Origin: an uncultured Alphaproteobacteria bacterium
GTDB lineage: Bacteria > Pseudomonadota > Alphaproteobacteria > HIMB59
Direction of reading: 5' to 3'
Length of the DNA: 53,568 nucleotides
Assembly (NCBI GenBank): GCA_902521485.1
Contig: CABYRQ010000007.1
Span: 1-53,568, forward strand
Positions 24,046 to 33,345 of the stretch are shown here, in pieces; the first letter of the stretch is position 1; each line of letters starts with the position of its first letter. A program made the position numbers and the translations under genes. The notes beneath the pieces are model-generated. The model worked only from the letters and a program-made list of their open reading frames with translations, was not told the origin of the DNA and made no database searches.

Positions 24046-26643
24046 ATGGATGAATTTCAAAATAAAAAAGAATATGAAAATGAAATCTATCAGCTTTGGT
24101 TAGATAAAGAATGTTTTAAACCTAAATACGATTTTAATAAAAACTTTTCTATTTGTATACCTCCCCCAAATGTAACAGGGTCGCTGCATATGGGACATGC
24201 TCTTAATAACACTATTCAAGATATTTTAACAAGATATCACCGTATGAATGGCTTTAATACTCTATGGCAACCAGGAACAGACCATGCAGGCATAGCGACA
24301 CAAATGGTTGTGGAAAGAAACTTAGCTGAGAAAAATATTTATCGTAAAGATCTCACAAGAGAAGAGTTCATTGAAAAGATATGGGAGTGGAAAGAATATT
24401 CGGGTTCCACAATCATAAATCAATTAAAAAGGCTTGGTAGTTCATGTGATTGGTCAAGGGAAAGATTTACGATGGATGACGGATTGTCATCTGCAGTTAG
24501 AAAGGTTTTTGTTAAATTATATACAGAGGGGTTGATATATAAAGATCAAGCTCTTGTTAATTGGGATACCAAATTTAAAACAGCTATTTCTGATTTAGAA
24601 GTTGTTCCTACAGATGTAAGCACCCAAATTTACTATATAAAATATCCAAGCTCTAATTCTGAGAGTATAACTGTTGCAACAGTTAGGCCAGAAACAATTT
24701 TTGGTGATGTTGCTATAGCAGTTAACCCCAATGACAGTAGATATACTTCATTAAAAAAAGAAACTTTTACTATTCCTTTAACATCAAGATCTATTCCACT
24801 TATATTTGATGAATATTCTGATCCGGAAATGGGAAGTGGTGCAGTTAAAATTACCCCAGCACACGATTTTAACGATTTTGAAATCGGTAAAAGACACAAC
24901 TTAGAGCTATTAAATATTCTAAACGAGGACGGATCATTGAACAAAAATTGTCCAAAAGAATTTCAGGGTTTAGATCGATTTGAGGCAAGAAAAAAAGTTG
25001 TTCAATTGCTAAAAGAAAAAGGTTTTTTAGAAAAAATTGAAGATTATAAAACTACAATACCATATGGTGATCGCTCGAACACTGTTGTCGAACCTTTTTT
25101 AACTCATCAGTGGTTTTGTAATGCTGAAGAATTAGCAAAACAGGCAATGAAAGTTGTCAAAGACGGTGATACAAAATTTTTTCCCTCAAATTGGGAGAAA
25201 ACATACTTTCAATGGATGGAAAATATAAGACCATGGTGTATTTCTCGACAAATATGGTGGGGACATCAAATTCCAGTTTGGTATGGTCCTGATGGAAAAG
25301 AATTTTGTGCAGAAACTGAAGAAGAAGCTAAAAATTTAGCTGTAGACTTTTATAAAGCGGATAAAATAATTTTAAAAAGAGATCAAGACGTTTTAGACAC
25401 CTGGTTCTCCTCAGCTCTTTGGCCTTTCTCTACATTGGGGTGGCCCAAAAAAGAACAAACATTAGATACATTTTATCCTAATTCTGTACTAGTTACGGGT
25501 TTTGATATCATCTTTTTCTGGGTTGCCCGCATGATGATGATGGGTAATAAATTTATGTCAGAAACACCTTTTAAAACTGTTTATGTTCATGCTCTTGTTC
25601 GTGATGAAAAAGGTCAAAAAATGTCAAAATCAAAAGGTAATGTCATAGATCCTTTAGAAATAATTGACAAGTATGGTGCAGATACACTTCGCTTTACTCT
25701 AACATCATTAAATACACCTGGAAGGGATGTAAGGTTAAGTGAGCAACGCATAGCTGGTTATAGAAACTTCGTTACTAAAATCACTAATGCCTATAAGTTT
25801 GCTGAATTTAAAGGAATTTATCCATTTACAGATAATGGCAAAGTTAACCCTAACCATATTTTTAATATTTGGATTATAAATGAGTTTCAAGAGTTATATA
25901 AAAAAGTTCAAGAAAATTATGAGAAATACTATTTTCATGAAGTAGCTAATCAACTATATCATTTTACATGGCATACTTTTTGTGACTGGTATATTGAACT
26001 TTCTAAAAATCTTTTAGACGACAATCAATTTAAAGATGAAACCAAACAAACTTTTCATTTAGTATTTAATTCTTTATTGCAACTTTTACATCCAGTGATT
26101 CCTTTTATCACTGAAAAATTGTGGGGTAAAAATAATAAAGATATCTTGATGAGTCATCAGTGGGACTATGTTGATCTAAAAACAGAGAGTGATCATGTAT
26201 CTAAAACAAAATTATTTATTGATTTTATAGAGGAATACAGGTCAATAGAAAAACTTTTTGAAATCAAAAAAGAAGATACTGTAGAAATTTTTTCTAAAAA
26301 CCAATTAATTCAAACAATTTTAGAAGATAATAAAAAAACATTTGAATTTTTAACAAGAAAAAAACTTTCATCATCTCATAAAGACAATAGTGTTACTTTA
26401 CCTTTTAAAGAGTTTGATTTTGAAATTTCCACTAGCCAAATTGATAAATCTAAAATCAAAGAAAAACTTCAAGAAAATAAAAGCTCTTTGGAAAAAGAAA
26501 AAAATACGATTGATAAAAATTTATCAAATGAAAATTTTGTATCAAAAGCTCCAAAAGATCTCATTGATCAAAATAAAGAGAGACAAGGTTTAATTAATAT
26601 GGAATTGTCTAAAATTGATAGTATATTAATTAATATTCAATAA
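24046..26643 (+). CDS. valS: Valyl-tRNA synthetase
   Basis: Charges tRNA-Val. This class I enzyme is 865 aa, slightly shorter than E. coli (951 aa), as usual in reduced genomes. The HIGH motif is HMGH at 48-51 (NVTGSLHMGHALN) and KMSKS is at about 525-529. The editing (CP1) domain lies between them, the anticodon-binding domain at about 620-760, and a C-terminal coiled coil rich in Lys/Glu at about 800-865. It begins three bases after the pcm-like gene, and its TAA shares a base with the ilvD ATG (TAATG). Confidence 0.98.
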   Translation: MDEFQNKKEYENEIYQLWLDKECFKPKYDFNKNFSICIPPPNVTGSLHMGHALNNTIQDILTRYHRMNGFNTLWQPGTDHAGIATQMVVERNLAEKNIYRKDLTREEFIEKIWEWKEYSGSTIINQLKRLGSSCDWSRERFTMDDGLSSAVRKVFVKLYTEGLIYKDQALVNWDTKFKTAISDLEVVPTDVSTQIYYIKYPSSNSESITVATVRPETIFGDVAIAVNPNDSRYTSLKKETFTIPLTSRSIPLIFDEYSDPEMGSGAVKITPAHDFNDFEIGKRHNLELLNILNEDGSLNKNCPKEFQGLDRFEARKKVVQLLKEKGFLEKIEDYKTTIPYGDRSNTVVEPFLTHQWFCNAEELAKQAMKVVKDGDTKFFPSNWEKTYFQWMENIRPWCISRQIWWGHQIPVWYGPDGKEFCAETEEEAKNLAVDFYKADKIILKRDQDVLDTWFSSALWPFSTLGWPKKEQTLDTFYPNSVLVTGFDIIFFWVARMMMMGNKFMSETPFKTVYVHALVRDEKGQKMSKSKGNVIDPLEIIDKYGADTLRFTLTSLNTPGRDVRLSEQRIAGYRNFVTKITNAYKFAEFKGIYPFTDNGKVNPNHIFNIWIINEFQELYKKVQENYEKYYFHEVANQLYHFTWHTFCDWYIELSKNLLDDNQFKDETKQTFHLVFNSLLQLLHPVIPFITEKLWGKNNKDILMSHQWDYVDLKTESDHVSKTKLFIDFIEEYRSIEKLFEIKKEDTVEIFSKNQLIQTILEDNKKTFEFLTRKKLSSSHKDNSVTLPFKEFDFEISTSQIDKSKIKEKLQENKSSLEKEKNTIDKNLSNENFVSKAPKDLIDQNKERQGLINMELSKIDSILINIQ

Positions 26644-28355
26644 TGGTTGATAAAAGCAAATTACCAAGTAGACATGTTTCTGTAGGTCCTAAAAGTGCAC
26701 CACATAGAGCTTTTTATTATGCTATGGGCATTACCGAAGAACAGATTAAACAACCTTTTGTCGGTGTAGTAACCACATGGAATGAGTCTGCCCCTTGCAA
26801 TATTTCACTTTCTCGCCAAGCTCAATCAGCCAAAAAAGGTGTGTGGGATGCAAAAGGTACACCAAGAGAATTTACCACCATTACTGTTACTGATGGTATT
26901 GCTATGGGTCATGAGGGAATGAAATCTTCTTTAACTAGTAGGGAGATTATAGCTGACTCAACTGAACTTTCTGTAAGAGGGCACTGTTATGATGCCTTAG
27001 TTGGATTGGCAGGGTGTGATAAATCTCTGCCAGGTTTAATGATGGCAATGCTAAGACTTAATGTGCCATCTGTATTTATGTACGGTGGATCTATATTACC
27101 AGGTGTTTATAAGGATAAGGACGTAACTATAGTAGATGTTTTTGAGGCTGTTGGAAAACATTCAACAGGAAAGATTTCAGACAAAGAACTCCATGAAATT
27201 GAGTGTGTTGCCTGTCCATCTGCTGGATCCTGTGGCGGACAGTTTACCGCAAATACTATGGCATGCGTTTCAGAGACTATTGGTTTAGCTCTTCCAGGTT
27301 CTGCTATGACACCAGCTCCTTATGAAAGTAGAGATAAATACGCTTATGAAAGTGGAAAAGTAGTTATGCAATTAATTGAAAAAAACTTGAGACCTAGGGA
27401 TATTGTTACAAAACAATCACTAATAAATGCGGCTGTGGTTGTTTCAGCATCAGGTGGATCAACCAACGCAGGTTTACATCTACCTGCTATGGCTCATGAA
27501 GCTGGTATTGAATTTACTTTGGAAGATGTCTGTAATATTTTCCAATCAACACCTTATATAGGTAATTTAGCTCCGGGGGGAAAATATGTAGCTAAAGATT
27601 TATATGAAGTTGGTGGCGTTCCTGTTCTAATTAAAGCACTCATTGATGGCGGGTTGATTGATGGATCATGCATGACAGTTACTGGAAAAACGTTAGCTGA
27701 AAATGTAAAAGATGTGGAGTTACCAAAAAATCAAGATGTTGTTTATCCTGTTAGTAGCCCAATTACCAAAACAGGTGGCGTGGTAGGTTTGAAAGGTTCA
27801 CTTGCTCCAGATGGTGCGATCGTAAAAATAGCTGGACTTAAAAAATTACAGTTCAAAGGAAAGGCAATTTGTTTTGATAGAGAAGAACATGCTCTAGACG
27901 CTGTCTTAAATGGTAAAATTAAACCTGGTCATGTTGTGATTATCAGATACGAGGGTCCAAAAGGAGGGCCAGGTATGAGAGAAATGCTATCTACCACTAG
28001 TGCCCTTTATGGACAAGATCTTGGCGAAGAGGTAGCTTTAATTACTGACGGAAGGTTCTCTGGAGGCACACGAGGTTTTTGTATCGGCCATGTAGGTCCA
28101 GAGGCTTATGATTGTGGACCTATAGCGTTAGTTGAAGATGGTGATGAAATAGAAATTGATGCAGAGAAAAATTTACTAAATTTGAATGTAGACGAAAAAA
28201 CTTTATCCGATAGAAAAACTAAATGGGTTAATAAAGAACCAGAGTTTATGTCAGGTACTCTATGGAAATACATGAAAACTGTTGGACCTGCAAACCTAGG
28301 GGCAGTTACACACCCTGGTGGTAAATTAGAAAAAAAGACTTATTCAGATATTTAA
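26643..28355 (+). CDS. ilvD: Dihydroxy-acid dehydratase
   Basis: Fe-S dehydratase of branched-chain amino acid synthesis; it converts 2,3-dihydroxy-isovalerate and -methylvalerate to the 2-oxo acids. It is 570 aa, full length for the IlvD/Edd family. Cluster-binding cysteines are in GLAGCDKSLPG near 120 and CPSAGSCGGQFTANTMAC near 190, and the C-terminal half has GRFSGGTRGFCIGHVGPEA. It is coupled to valS through TAATG, pairing valine synthesis with valine charging on one transcript. Its last 12 bases overlap the convergent xthA. Confidence 0.97.
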   Translation: MVDKSKLPSRHVSVGPKSAPHRAFYYAMGITEEQIKQPFVGVVTTWNESAPCNISLSRQAQSAKKGVWDAKGTPREFTTITVTDGIAMGHEGMKSSLTSREIIADSTELSVRGHCYDALVGLAGCDKSLPGLMMAMLRLNVPSVFMYGGSILPGVYKDKDVTIVDVFEAVGKHSTGKISDKELHEIECVACPSAGSCGGQFTANTMACVSETIGLALPGSAMTPAPYESRDKYAYESGKVVMQLIEKNLRPRDIVTKQSLINAAVVVSASGGSTNAGLHLPAMAHEAGIEFTLEDVCNIFQSTPYIGNLAPGGKYVAKDLYEVGGVPVLIKALIDGGLIDGSCMTVTGKTLAENVKDVELPKNQDVVYPVSSPITKTGGVVGLKGSLAPDGAIVKIAGLKKLQFKGKAICFDREEHALDAVLNGKIKPGHVVIIRYEGPKGGPGMREMLSTTSALYGQDLGEEVALITDGRFSGGTRGFCIGHVGPEAYDCGPIALVEDGDEIEIDAEKNLLNLNVDEKTLSDRKTKWVNKEPEFMSGTLWKYMKTVGPANLGAVTHPGGKLEKKTYSDI

Positions 28356-29111
28356 ATCTATAAGAATAGGGCAATGATCAGAGGGTCTATCCATATCACG
28401 GTATTCTTTTAATACTTTTAGTTTCATTATTTTACTTTTCAAAAATGGAGATAAAAGAAAGAAATCTATTCTTATTCCTTCCTCTTTTCCAAATTTATAA
28501 GTTTTATAATCAAAAAAAGTATAACTTTGTTTTTTTGGAGTAGTCTTAAAAACATCAATTAGATCTAAATTTATTAACTTATAGAATTCTTTTCTGGATT
28601 GAGGTTGTGCTAGAGCATCATTTTTATATTTTTTAATATCATGAGCATCTTCATCATCTGGAATAACATTAAAATCTCCCATTAATAAAACTTCATATTC
28701 TTTTTTAAGTATTTCTATTTCTTTATAAAGTAATTTCATCCATTCAAGCTTATTTGTAAATTTGTCTGTATCTATAGGATTTCCATTAGGGAAATAACAA
28801 TTGAGGATTGCTAAATTTTTATCTTTTATAATAACTGTATTGTTTCTTGCTTGTGTCATATTTAACTTCTTTATAGGATTTTCATTTAATACAATCTCTC
28901 TTTTACAAGAAACGCTTACCCCATTATAGCTTTTTTGAGTTTCAGCCACTGTTTTCAATGAAAATTGATTAAAAAAATTTTCTACGTATTCTTTATCTAA
29001 TATCTTCAGTTCTTGTAAGCAAATTATATCTGGAGTTTCTGTTTTTATTATTTTTTCTATAAGTGGTTCTCGAGCTCTTAAAGAATTTACATTCCAACTA
29101 ATTATTTTCAC
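28344..29111 (-). CDS. xthA: Exodeoxyribonuclease III (AP endonuclease)
   Basis: Base-excision repair nuclease that cuts at abasic sites and removes 3' blocks. It is a 255 aa member of the ExoIII branch of the EEP superfamily, with ISWNVNSLRAR at the N-terminus, CLQELK carrying the metal-binding Glu, LMGDFNVIPDDEDAHD with the catalytic Asp and Asn, and RPSDHCPI with the final Asp-His pair. The start is GTG (29109-29111), two bases after the erpA stop, so the two genes form an operon. It is intact and of normal length. Confidence 0.95.
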   Translation of the reverse strand: MKIISWNVNSLRAREPLIEKIIKTETPDIICLQELKILDKEYVENFFNQFSLKTVAETQKSYNGVSVSCKREIVLNENPIKKLNMTQARNNTVIIKDKNLAILNCYFPNGNPIDTDKFTNKLEWMKLLYKEIEILKKEYEVLLMGDFNVIPDDEDAHDIKKYKNDALAQPQSRKEFYKLINLDLIDVFKTTPKKQSYTFFDYKTYKFGKEEGIRIDFFLLSPFLKSKIMKLKVLKEYRDMDRPSDHCPILIDLNI

Positions 29112-29113
29112 AA

Positions 29114-29440
29114 TTAAACGCTAAATGATGTGCCACAGCCACAAGAATTTTTAGCATTAGGGTTTGAAATAGAGAAACTAGAGCCAATCAATTCATCTTT
29201 ATAATCTAATTCAGACTCATTTATGAAAGTCATAGAATTTTTATCGATCAGAATTTGTAAATCTTTAAAGTTAAATACATGATCTTTGGTTTCATTAATT
29301 ACATTTTCACTTTTAAATACGTACTGGAATCCAGAACATCCACCACCTTTGACTCTGATTCTAAAATATTTCATATTTTGATCTTTCAGAACTTCTTGAA
29401 TTTTATTTATAGCTTTATCTGTTATATTAATACTTCCCAT
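29114..29440 (-). CDS. erpA: A-type iron-sulfur carrier (ErpA/IscA family)
   Basis: Delivers Fe-S clusters to target enzymes. This 108 aa protein has the three A-type cysteines Cys35 (GGGCSGFQY), Cys100 and Cys102 (SCGCGTSFSV). Its place next to dgt and xthA is the standard alphaproteobacterial locus of erpA. Its ATG (CAT at 29438-29440 on the plus strand) directly abuts the divergent dgt ATG, so its promoter must lie inside the dgt coding region. Fe-S dehydratase IlvD is encoded nearby. Confidence 0.93.
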   Translation of the reverse strand: MGSINITDKAINKIQEVLKDQNMKYFRIRVKGGGCSGFQYVFKSENVINETKDHVFNFKDLQILIDKNSMTFINESELDYKDELIGSSFSISNPNAKNSCGCGTSFSV

Positions 29441-30550
29441 ATGTTCAGTAATTTATCAGCTTTACCAGAAAATTCAAAAGGAAGACTTTACGATGAAATA
29501 AATGATCATCGATCGCTTTACGAGAGAGATAGAGACAGAATTTATCATTCAACAGCCTTTAGAAAACTAAAAGATAAAACACAAGTATTTATGTTTGAAA
29601 AAGGTGACTATTATAGAAATAGACTAACACATACTCTTGAGGTATCTCAAATAGCAAGATCTATAAGTAGAAAATTGTCTTTAAATGAAGATCTCACAGA
29701 ATGTATAGCGCTATCTCATGATTTAGGTCATAGTCCTTTTGGTCATGTAGGCGAAGAAATAATTACTCAAGAATTAGATGCAAATTTTAACCATAATTAT
29801 CAATCTTTTAGACAAATTACATTATTAGAAAAGAGATATATAAATTTTGATGGTTTAAATTTAACTTGGGAAACAATAGATGGCTTAATAAAGCATAATG
29901 GAAAAATACAAGAAACAAATAGAAACTACGACTTATCAAAAAATTTTAAATTTGATTTAAATAAAAATCCCTCATTAGAGGCTCAAATCGCATCCTTGTC
30001 TGATGACATAGCTTACATAGCTCATGATTTCGATGATGCTTTAAGATCAGGTATTCTGACAATATCAAGTTTAGCTGAAAATAAAGAGCAATTTAATTTT
30101 ATAGATTTTTCATACATTGCAAACTTAGATAAAAGTATTGCAAGAAATTACTTTTCAAGGTCCATTATGAACTACTTAATTTTAGATCTTCTAAACGAAA
30201 CTGAAAATACTCTTTCTAATAACTCACAAATACGATCAATTGAAGATGTTATAATAAACACAAATTTTTTGGTTAAGTTTAGTCCTCCAGTATTAGATAA
30301 AGTAAAATTTCTTAAAAATTTTCTATTCGAATTTTTTTACACATCTGATTTTGTATATAAAAATAGAACACAAGCTGAAAAAATTTTAGTATCTATAATA
30401 AAATTATTAAATAATGATACCTCTATGCTTCCATCTAAATGGAAAGAAAAATTACAATCTGATACAGATAAGCAACAAATTATAGTCGATTATGTATGTG
30501 GTATGACAGATCAGTATGCTATAAATTTCTATAAAAAATATGTTACATAA
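29441..30550 (+). CDS. dgt: dGTPase-like deoxyguanosine triphosphohydrolase
   Basis: HD-domain enzyme that removes triphosphate from dNTPs. I place the start at ATG 29441 (MFSNLSALPENSKGRLY), giving 369 aa; an upstream extension to 29279 is hydrophobic, unrelated to the family, and antisense to erpA. Metal-binding residues are His64 (NRLTHTLEV), His93-Asp94 in LSHDLGHSPFGH, and the later SLSDDIAYIAHDFDDAL Asp. No base separates it from the divergent erpA start (CATATG). It overlaps argS by 11 bases. Confidence 0.93.
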   Translation: MFSNLSALPENSKGRLYDEINDHRSLYERDRDRIYHSTAFRKLKDKTQVFMFEKGDYYRNRLTHTLEVSQIARSISRKLSLNEDLTECIALSHDLGHSPFGHVGEEIITQELDANFNHNYQSFRQITLLEKRYINFDGLNLTWETIDGLIKHNGKIQETNRNYDLSKNFKFDLNKNPSLEAQIASLSDDIAYIAHDFDDALRSGILTISSLAENKEQFNFIDFSYIANLDKSIARNYFSRSIMNYLILDLLNETENTLSNNSQIRSIEDVIINTNFLVKFSPPVLDKVKFLKNFLFEFFYTSDFVYKNRTQAEKILVSIIKLLNNDTSMLPSKWKEKLQSDTDKQQIIVDYVCGMTDQYAINFYKKYVT

Positions 30551-32189
30551 TTTAAAAAAATCTCTTTTTGAAATATTAATTAAAATTGATAAGAACGTTA
30601 GTATTTATTTTGAAGATGTTGAAGTTGAAACACTTTTTGACCAAAAAGGCGATTTTACAACTAATGCTGCTCTAAAATTTTCAAAAATATTTGGAAAAAA
30701 TCCAAATCAATTAGCAGACATTATTTTAAAGGGTATAAATTTAAATAATTTTGAAAAAGTAGAAATTGCTGGACCTGGTTTTATAAATTTTTTTCTTAAG
30801 GATGAAAGTTTTAATCCTCAATTATTCAATTATGAAAAAGAATTTACAGAAAATGAAAAGGTAAATATCGAATTTGTATCTGCAAATCCAACAGGCCCAT
30901 TACACTTAGCACATGGAAGAGGTGCAGTTGTTGGGGATATTTTATCTAATTTATTTGAGTATTTTGGACATCCTGTAACTCGTGAATATTATGTAAATAA
31001 CACAGGTAATCAAATTAATGAATTTCTATCTTCAATACTTTATTCGATTTCACATACATATAATCTAAACCTTAATGAAAAACAATTTTACAAAGGTGAT
31101 TACATTAATGATATAGCAAAGAACTGTTACGAAAAATTTAAACCAATATTTGATAATAAGCTAAGTTCTGATGAGAAAAACAATATAGTAAATTATGCTA
31201 TAGAAAATCTTGTCAATCAGACGCTTCAAACACTTGGCACAGCAGGGATTAAATTTGATCAAATTTCATATGAAACAACTATTATGGATAAGGGTTATCT
31301 CCCGTTAATTCTTGAAAAATTTAAGCAAAAAGATCTAATATATGAAGGTCAATTAAATGCCCCTAAAGATTTTACGGGCACTTTAAAAGATAATCAGCTA
31401 ACAATATTTAAATCAACTCTTTTTGATGATGATGAAGATAGAGCGTTAACTAAAAATGATGGCACTCCCACTTATTTTGCAAATGATATTGCTTATCATG
31501 AAGATAAATTTCAAAGAGGATTTAATAAATTAATAAATATATGGGGCGCAGATCATTTAGGATATCTCAAAAGATTGTCATCAGCGATAACTTCTTTACA
31601 TCCAAAAATTGATTTTTCAGTTGTTTTTTGTCAAATTGTCAATTTAAAACGCGATAATAAAATACAAAAACTCTCAAAAAGAGAGGGTAACATTTTTGAA
31701 CTAAAAAATTTAATAGATGAAATAGGAATTGATAATTTTAGATATTTTATGTCTTACAGAAAAAATGATACTCACATGGATTTAGACATAGATTTAATTA
31801 AGAGAGAGAATAAGGAAAATCCTATTTATTATATTCAGTATTCTTATGCTAGAACACAATCCATTTTAAATAAGGTAAATAAAGTTGTTGATACACCCGT
31901 TATAATTACTTCAGAATTAAAAAACTTATATAAAAAATTATTGGAGTGGGATAATGTGGTAAAATCTGCATATTTAAAAAAAGAAGTTCACTTAATAGCA
32001 CATTACTTAGAGAGTTTGTCTTCATATTTCCATACATTATGGTCCTCTTCAAAAAATAAACCATCAGTAAAATTTTTAGATAATGAAAATAATATTTCCT
32101 CTAATCTAATTAAGTTATTACATAATTATCAAAGTGTCTTAGACGAAGGGTTAAAAATTTTAGGCATTAAGCCTAAATTACAAATGTGA
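30540..32189 (+). CDS. argS: Arginyl-tRNA synthetase
   Basis: Charges tRNA-Arg. This class I enzyme is 549 aa, a little below the usual 570-590. The N-terminal Arg-tRNA recognition (Add1) domain covers about 1-90. The HIGH-type motif is HLAHG at 122-126 within SANPTGPLHLAHGRGA. The KMSKS region is replaced by KLSKREGN, as is common in ArgS, and DALR anticodon-binding sequence fills the last ~120 residues. It starts 11 bases inside dgt, and its stop overlaps a GTG-started 48-codon gene (GTGA). Confidence 0.97.
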   Translation: MLHNLKKSLFEILIKIDKNVSIYFEDVEVETLFDQKGDFTTNAALKFSKIFGKNPNQLADIILKGINLNNFEKVEIAGPGFINFFLKDESFNPQLFNYEKEFTENEKVNIEFVSANPTGPLHLAHGRGAVVGDILSNLFEYFGHPVTREYYVNNTGNQINEFLSSILYSISHTYNLNLNEKQFYKGDYINDIAKNCYEKFKPIFDNKLSSDEKNNIVNYAIENLVNQTLQTLGTAGIKFDQISYETTIMDKGYLPLILEKFKQKDLIYEGQLNAPKDFTGTLKDNQLTIFKSTLFDDDEDRALTKNDGTPTYFANDIAYHEDKFQRGFNKLINIWGADHLGYLKRLSSAITSLHPKIDFSVVFCQIVNLKRDNKIQKLSKREGNIFELKNLIDEIGIDNFRYFMSYRKNDTHMDLDIDLIKRENKENPIYYIQYSYARTQSILNKVNKVVDTPVIITSELKNLYKKLLEWDNVVKSAYLKKEVHLIAHYLESLSSYFHTLWSSSKNKPSVKFLDNENNISSNLIKLLHNYQSVLDEGLKILGIKPKLQM

Positions 32190-32332
32190 AAAATCTAAAA
32201 ATAGTAATAATTATTTTTTTTTTAATTCTGATTTTATTATTTTCTTATCTTTTTTTTGATAATTACTTGAAGTATATTTTTTTTGATAATTTTATAACTA
32301 TTACTGCTGATGAATTTGATTTTATAAAATGA
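32186..32332 (+). CDS. 48-aa membrane protein in the SPOR-gene position
   Basis: A GTG at 32186 overlapping the argS stop (ATGTGA) opens 48 codons ending in a TGA that overlaps the nagZ ATG (ATGA). The predicted protein begins MKNLKIVIIIFFLILILLF, a single membrane span after a short positive segment, and ends in a short polar tail (NFITITADEFDFIK). Both ends are translationally coupled, which is hard to explain if it is not translated. Many alphaproteobacteria carry a SPOR-domain membrane protein exactly between argS and nagZ; this looks like that gene shortened to its anchor. Confidence 0.68.
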   Translation: MKNLKIVIIIFFLILILLFSYLFFDNYLKYIFFDNFITITADEFDFIK

Positions 32333-33345
32333 ACTTTCCTATAATTATATCCATTAAAAGTATTTCTTTATCTAAACAAGAAAAAAATTTTATTTCGAAG
32401 ATAAAACCTTTTGGGGTAATAATTTTTACAAGAAATATCAGTAATATTCCTCAATTATCAAAGTTAAATGAGTCAATTAAATTACTAAGTAAAAATACAT
32501 TAATATTTATTGATCAAGAGGGTGGCATCGTAAATAGATTTAAAAAATTTAAAGAATTTAATTTTTTAGATAATTTTGAGCTTTATAAAATTTATTTAAG
32601 ATACCCTTCTTTATCAAAACAGTTAGTTTTTTTGAAATCCTTCATAACATCGTATTATCTAAAAAAACTAAATTTTGATATTAACACTGTTCCAGTCCTA
32701 GATTTACCAATTAAAAATACAATCTTAATGATTAAAAAAAGAACTTTTGGACCAAATATTAATGTCAATATAATTTTGCAGAAAATATTAATAGATAATT
32801 TAAGTTACTTTGGACTAATTCCAATAATGAAACATATCCCGGGTCATGGTGTAACAAATAAAGACTCACATTTAACCTTGCCAATAACAAAATTAAGTAA
32901 ATCTTCTCTTCAAGACCACATTAAAATATTTAAATATTTTAATAAAATACCTTTAGCAATGACTGCACATATTAAATATCTGTCGTGGGATAAAAATAAC
33001 ATCGCTACTTTTTCAAGTTATATTATTGATAATATCATTAGAAAAAAAATTGGGTTCAAAGGTTTAATTATATCTGATGATCTAGAAATGAATGCTAATA
33101 TTTATAATATAAAGGATGCTATTAAGTTAGCTAACTTATCTAAATTAGATGTTATTTTAGATTGTAGCTCTGATTTGGATAAATATAGTAGAATTGTAAA
33201 TTCGTTTAATATTTCAAATAATTATATAAATGTTTATAAATCCAATAAACTTCAGCAATATAAGAAAAAATTAGACTTTAAATCTATTAATATTAATCAC
33301 TATCATGAATTGTATAATCAATTGTTAAAAATTAATGGATTCTAA
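32329..33345 (+). CDS. nagZ: Beta-N-acetylhexosaminidase
   Basis: Glycoside hydrolase family 3 enzyme that removes N-acetylglucosamine from muropeptides during cell-wall recycling; cytoplasmic. It is 338 aa, as usual. Family motifs are IDQEGGIVNRF (61-71), KHIPGHGVTNKDSH with the catalytic-loop His and Asp, and the nucleophile Asp in GLIISDDLEMNA. It overlaps the 48-aa gene by four bases and scpA by 11. The sequence is Ile/Lys/Asn-rich like its neighbours, with no sign of decay. Confidence 0.93.
   Translation: MNFPIIISIKSISLSKQEKNFISKIKPFGVIIFTRNISNIPQLSKLNESIKLLSKNTLIFIDQEGGIVNRFKKFKEFNFLDNFELYKIYLRYPSLSKQLVFLKSFITSYYLKKLNFDINTVPVLDLPIKNTILMIKKRTFGPNINVNIILQKILIDNLSYFGLIPIMKHIPGHGVTNKDSHLTLPITKLSKSSLQDHIKIFKYFNKIPLAMTAHIKYLSWDKNNIATFSSYIIDNIIRKKIGFKGLIISDDLEMNANIYNIKDAIKLANLSKLDVILDCSSDLDKYSRIVNSFNISNNYINVYKSNKLQQYKKKLDFKSININHYHELYNQLLKINGF

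Noticed and set aside
26500-26650. Leader or T-box-type control of valS-ilvD
   Set aside because: valS starts three bases after the pcm-like gene and ilvD overlaps valS, so no leader can be accommodated; T-boxes are not expected in this group.
29279-29440. N-terminal extension of dgt by 54 codons
   Set aside because: It is antisense to erpA, hydrophobic, and unlike Dgt; the ATG at 29441 gives the family-typical N-terminus.
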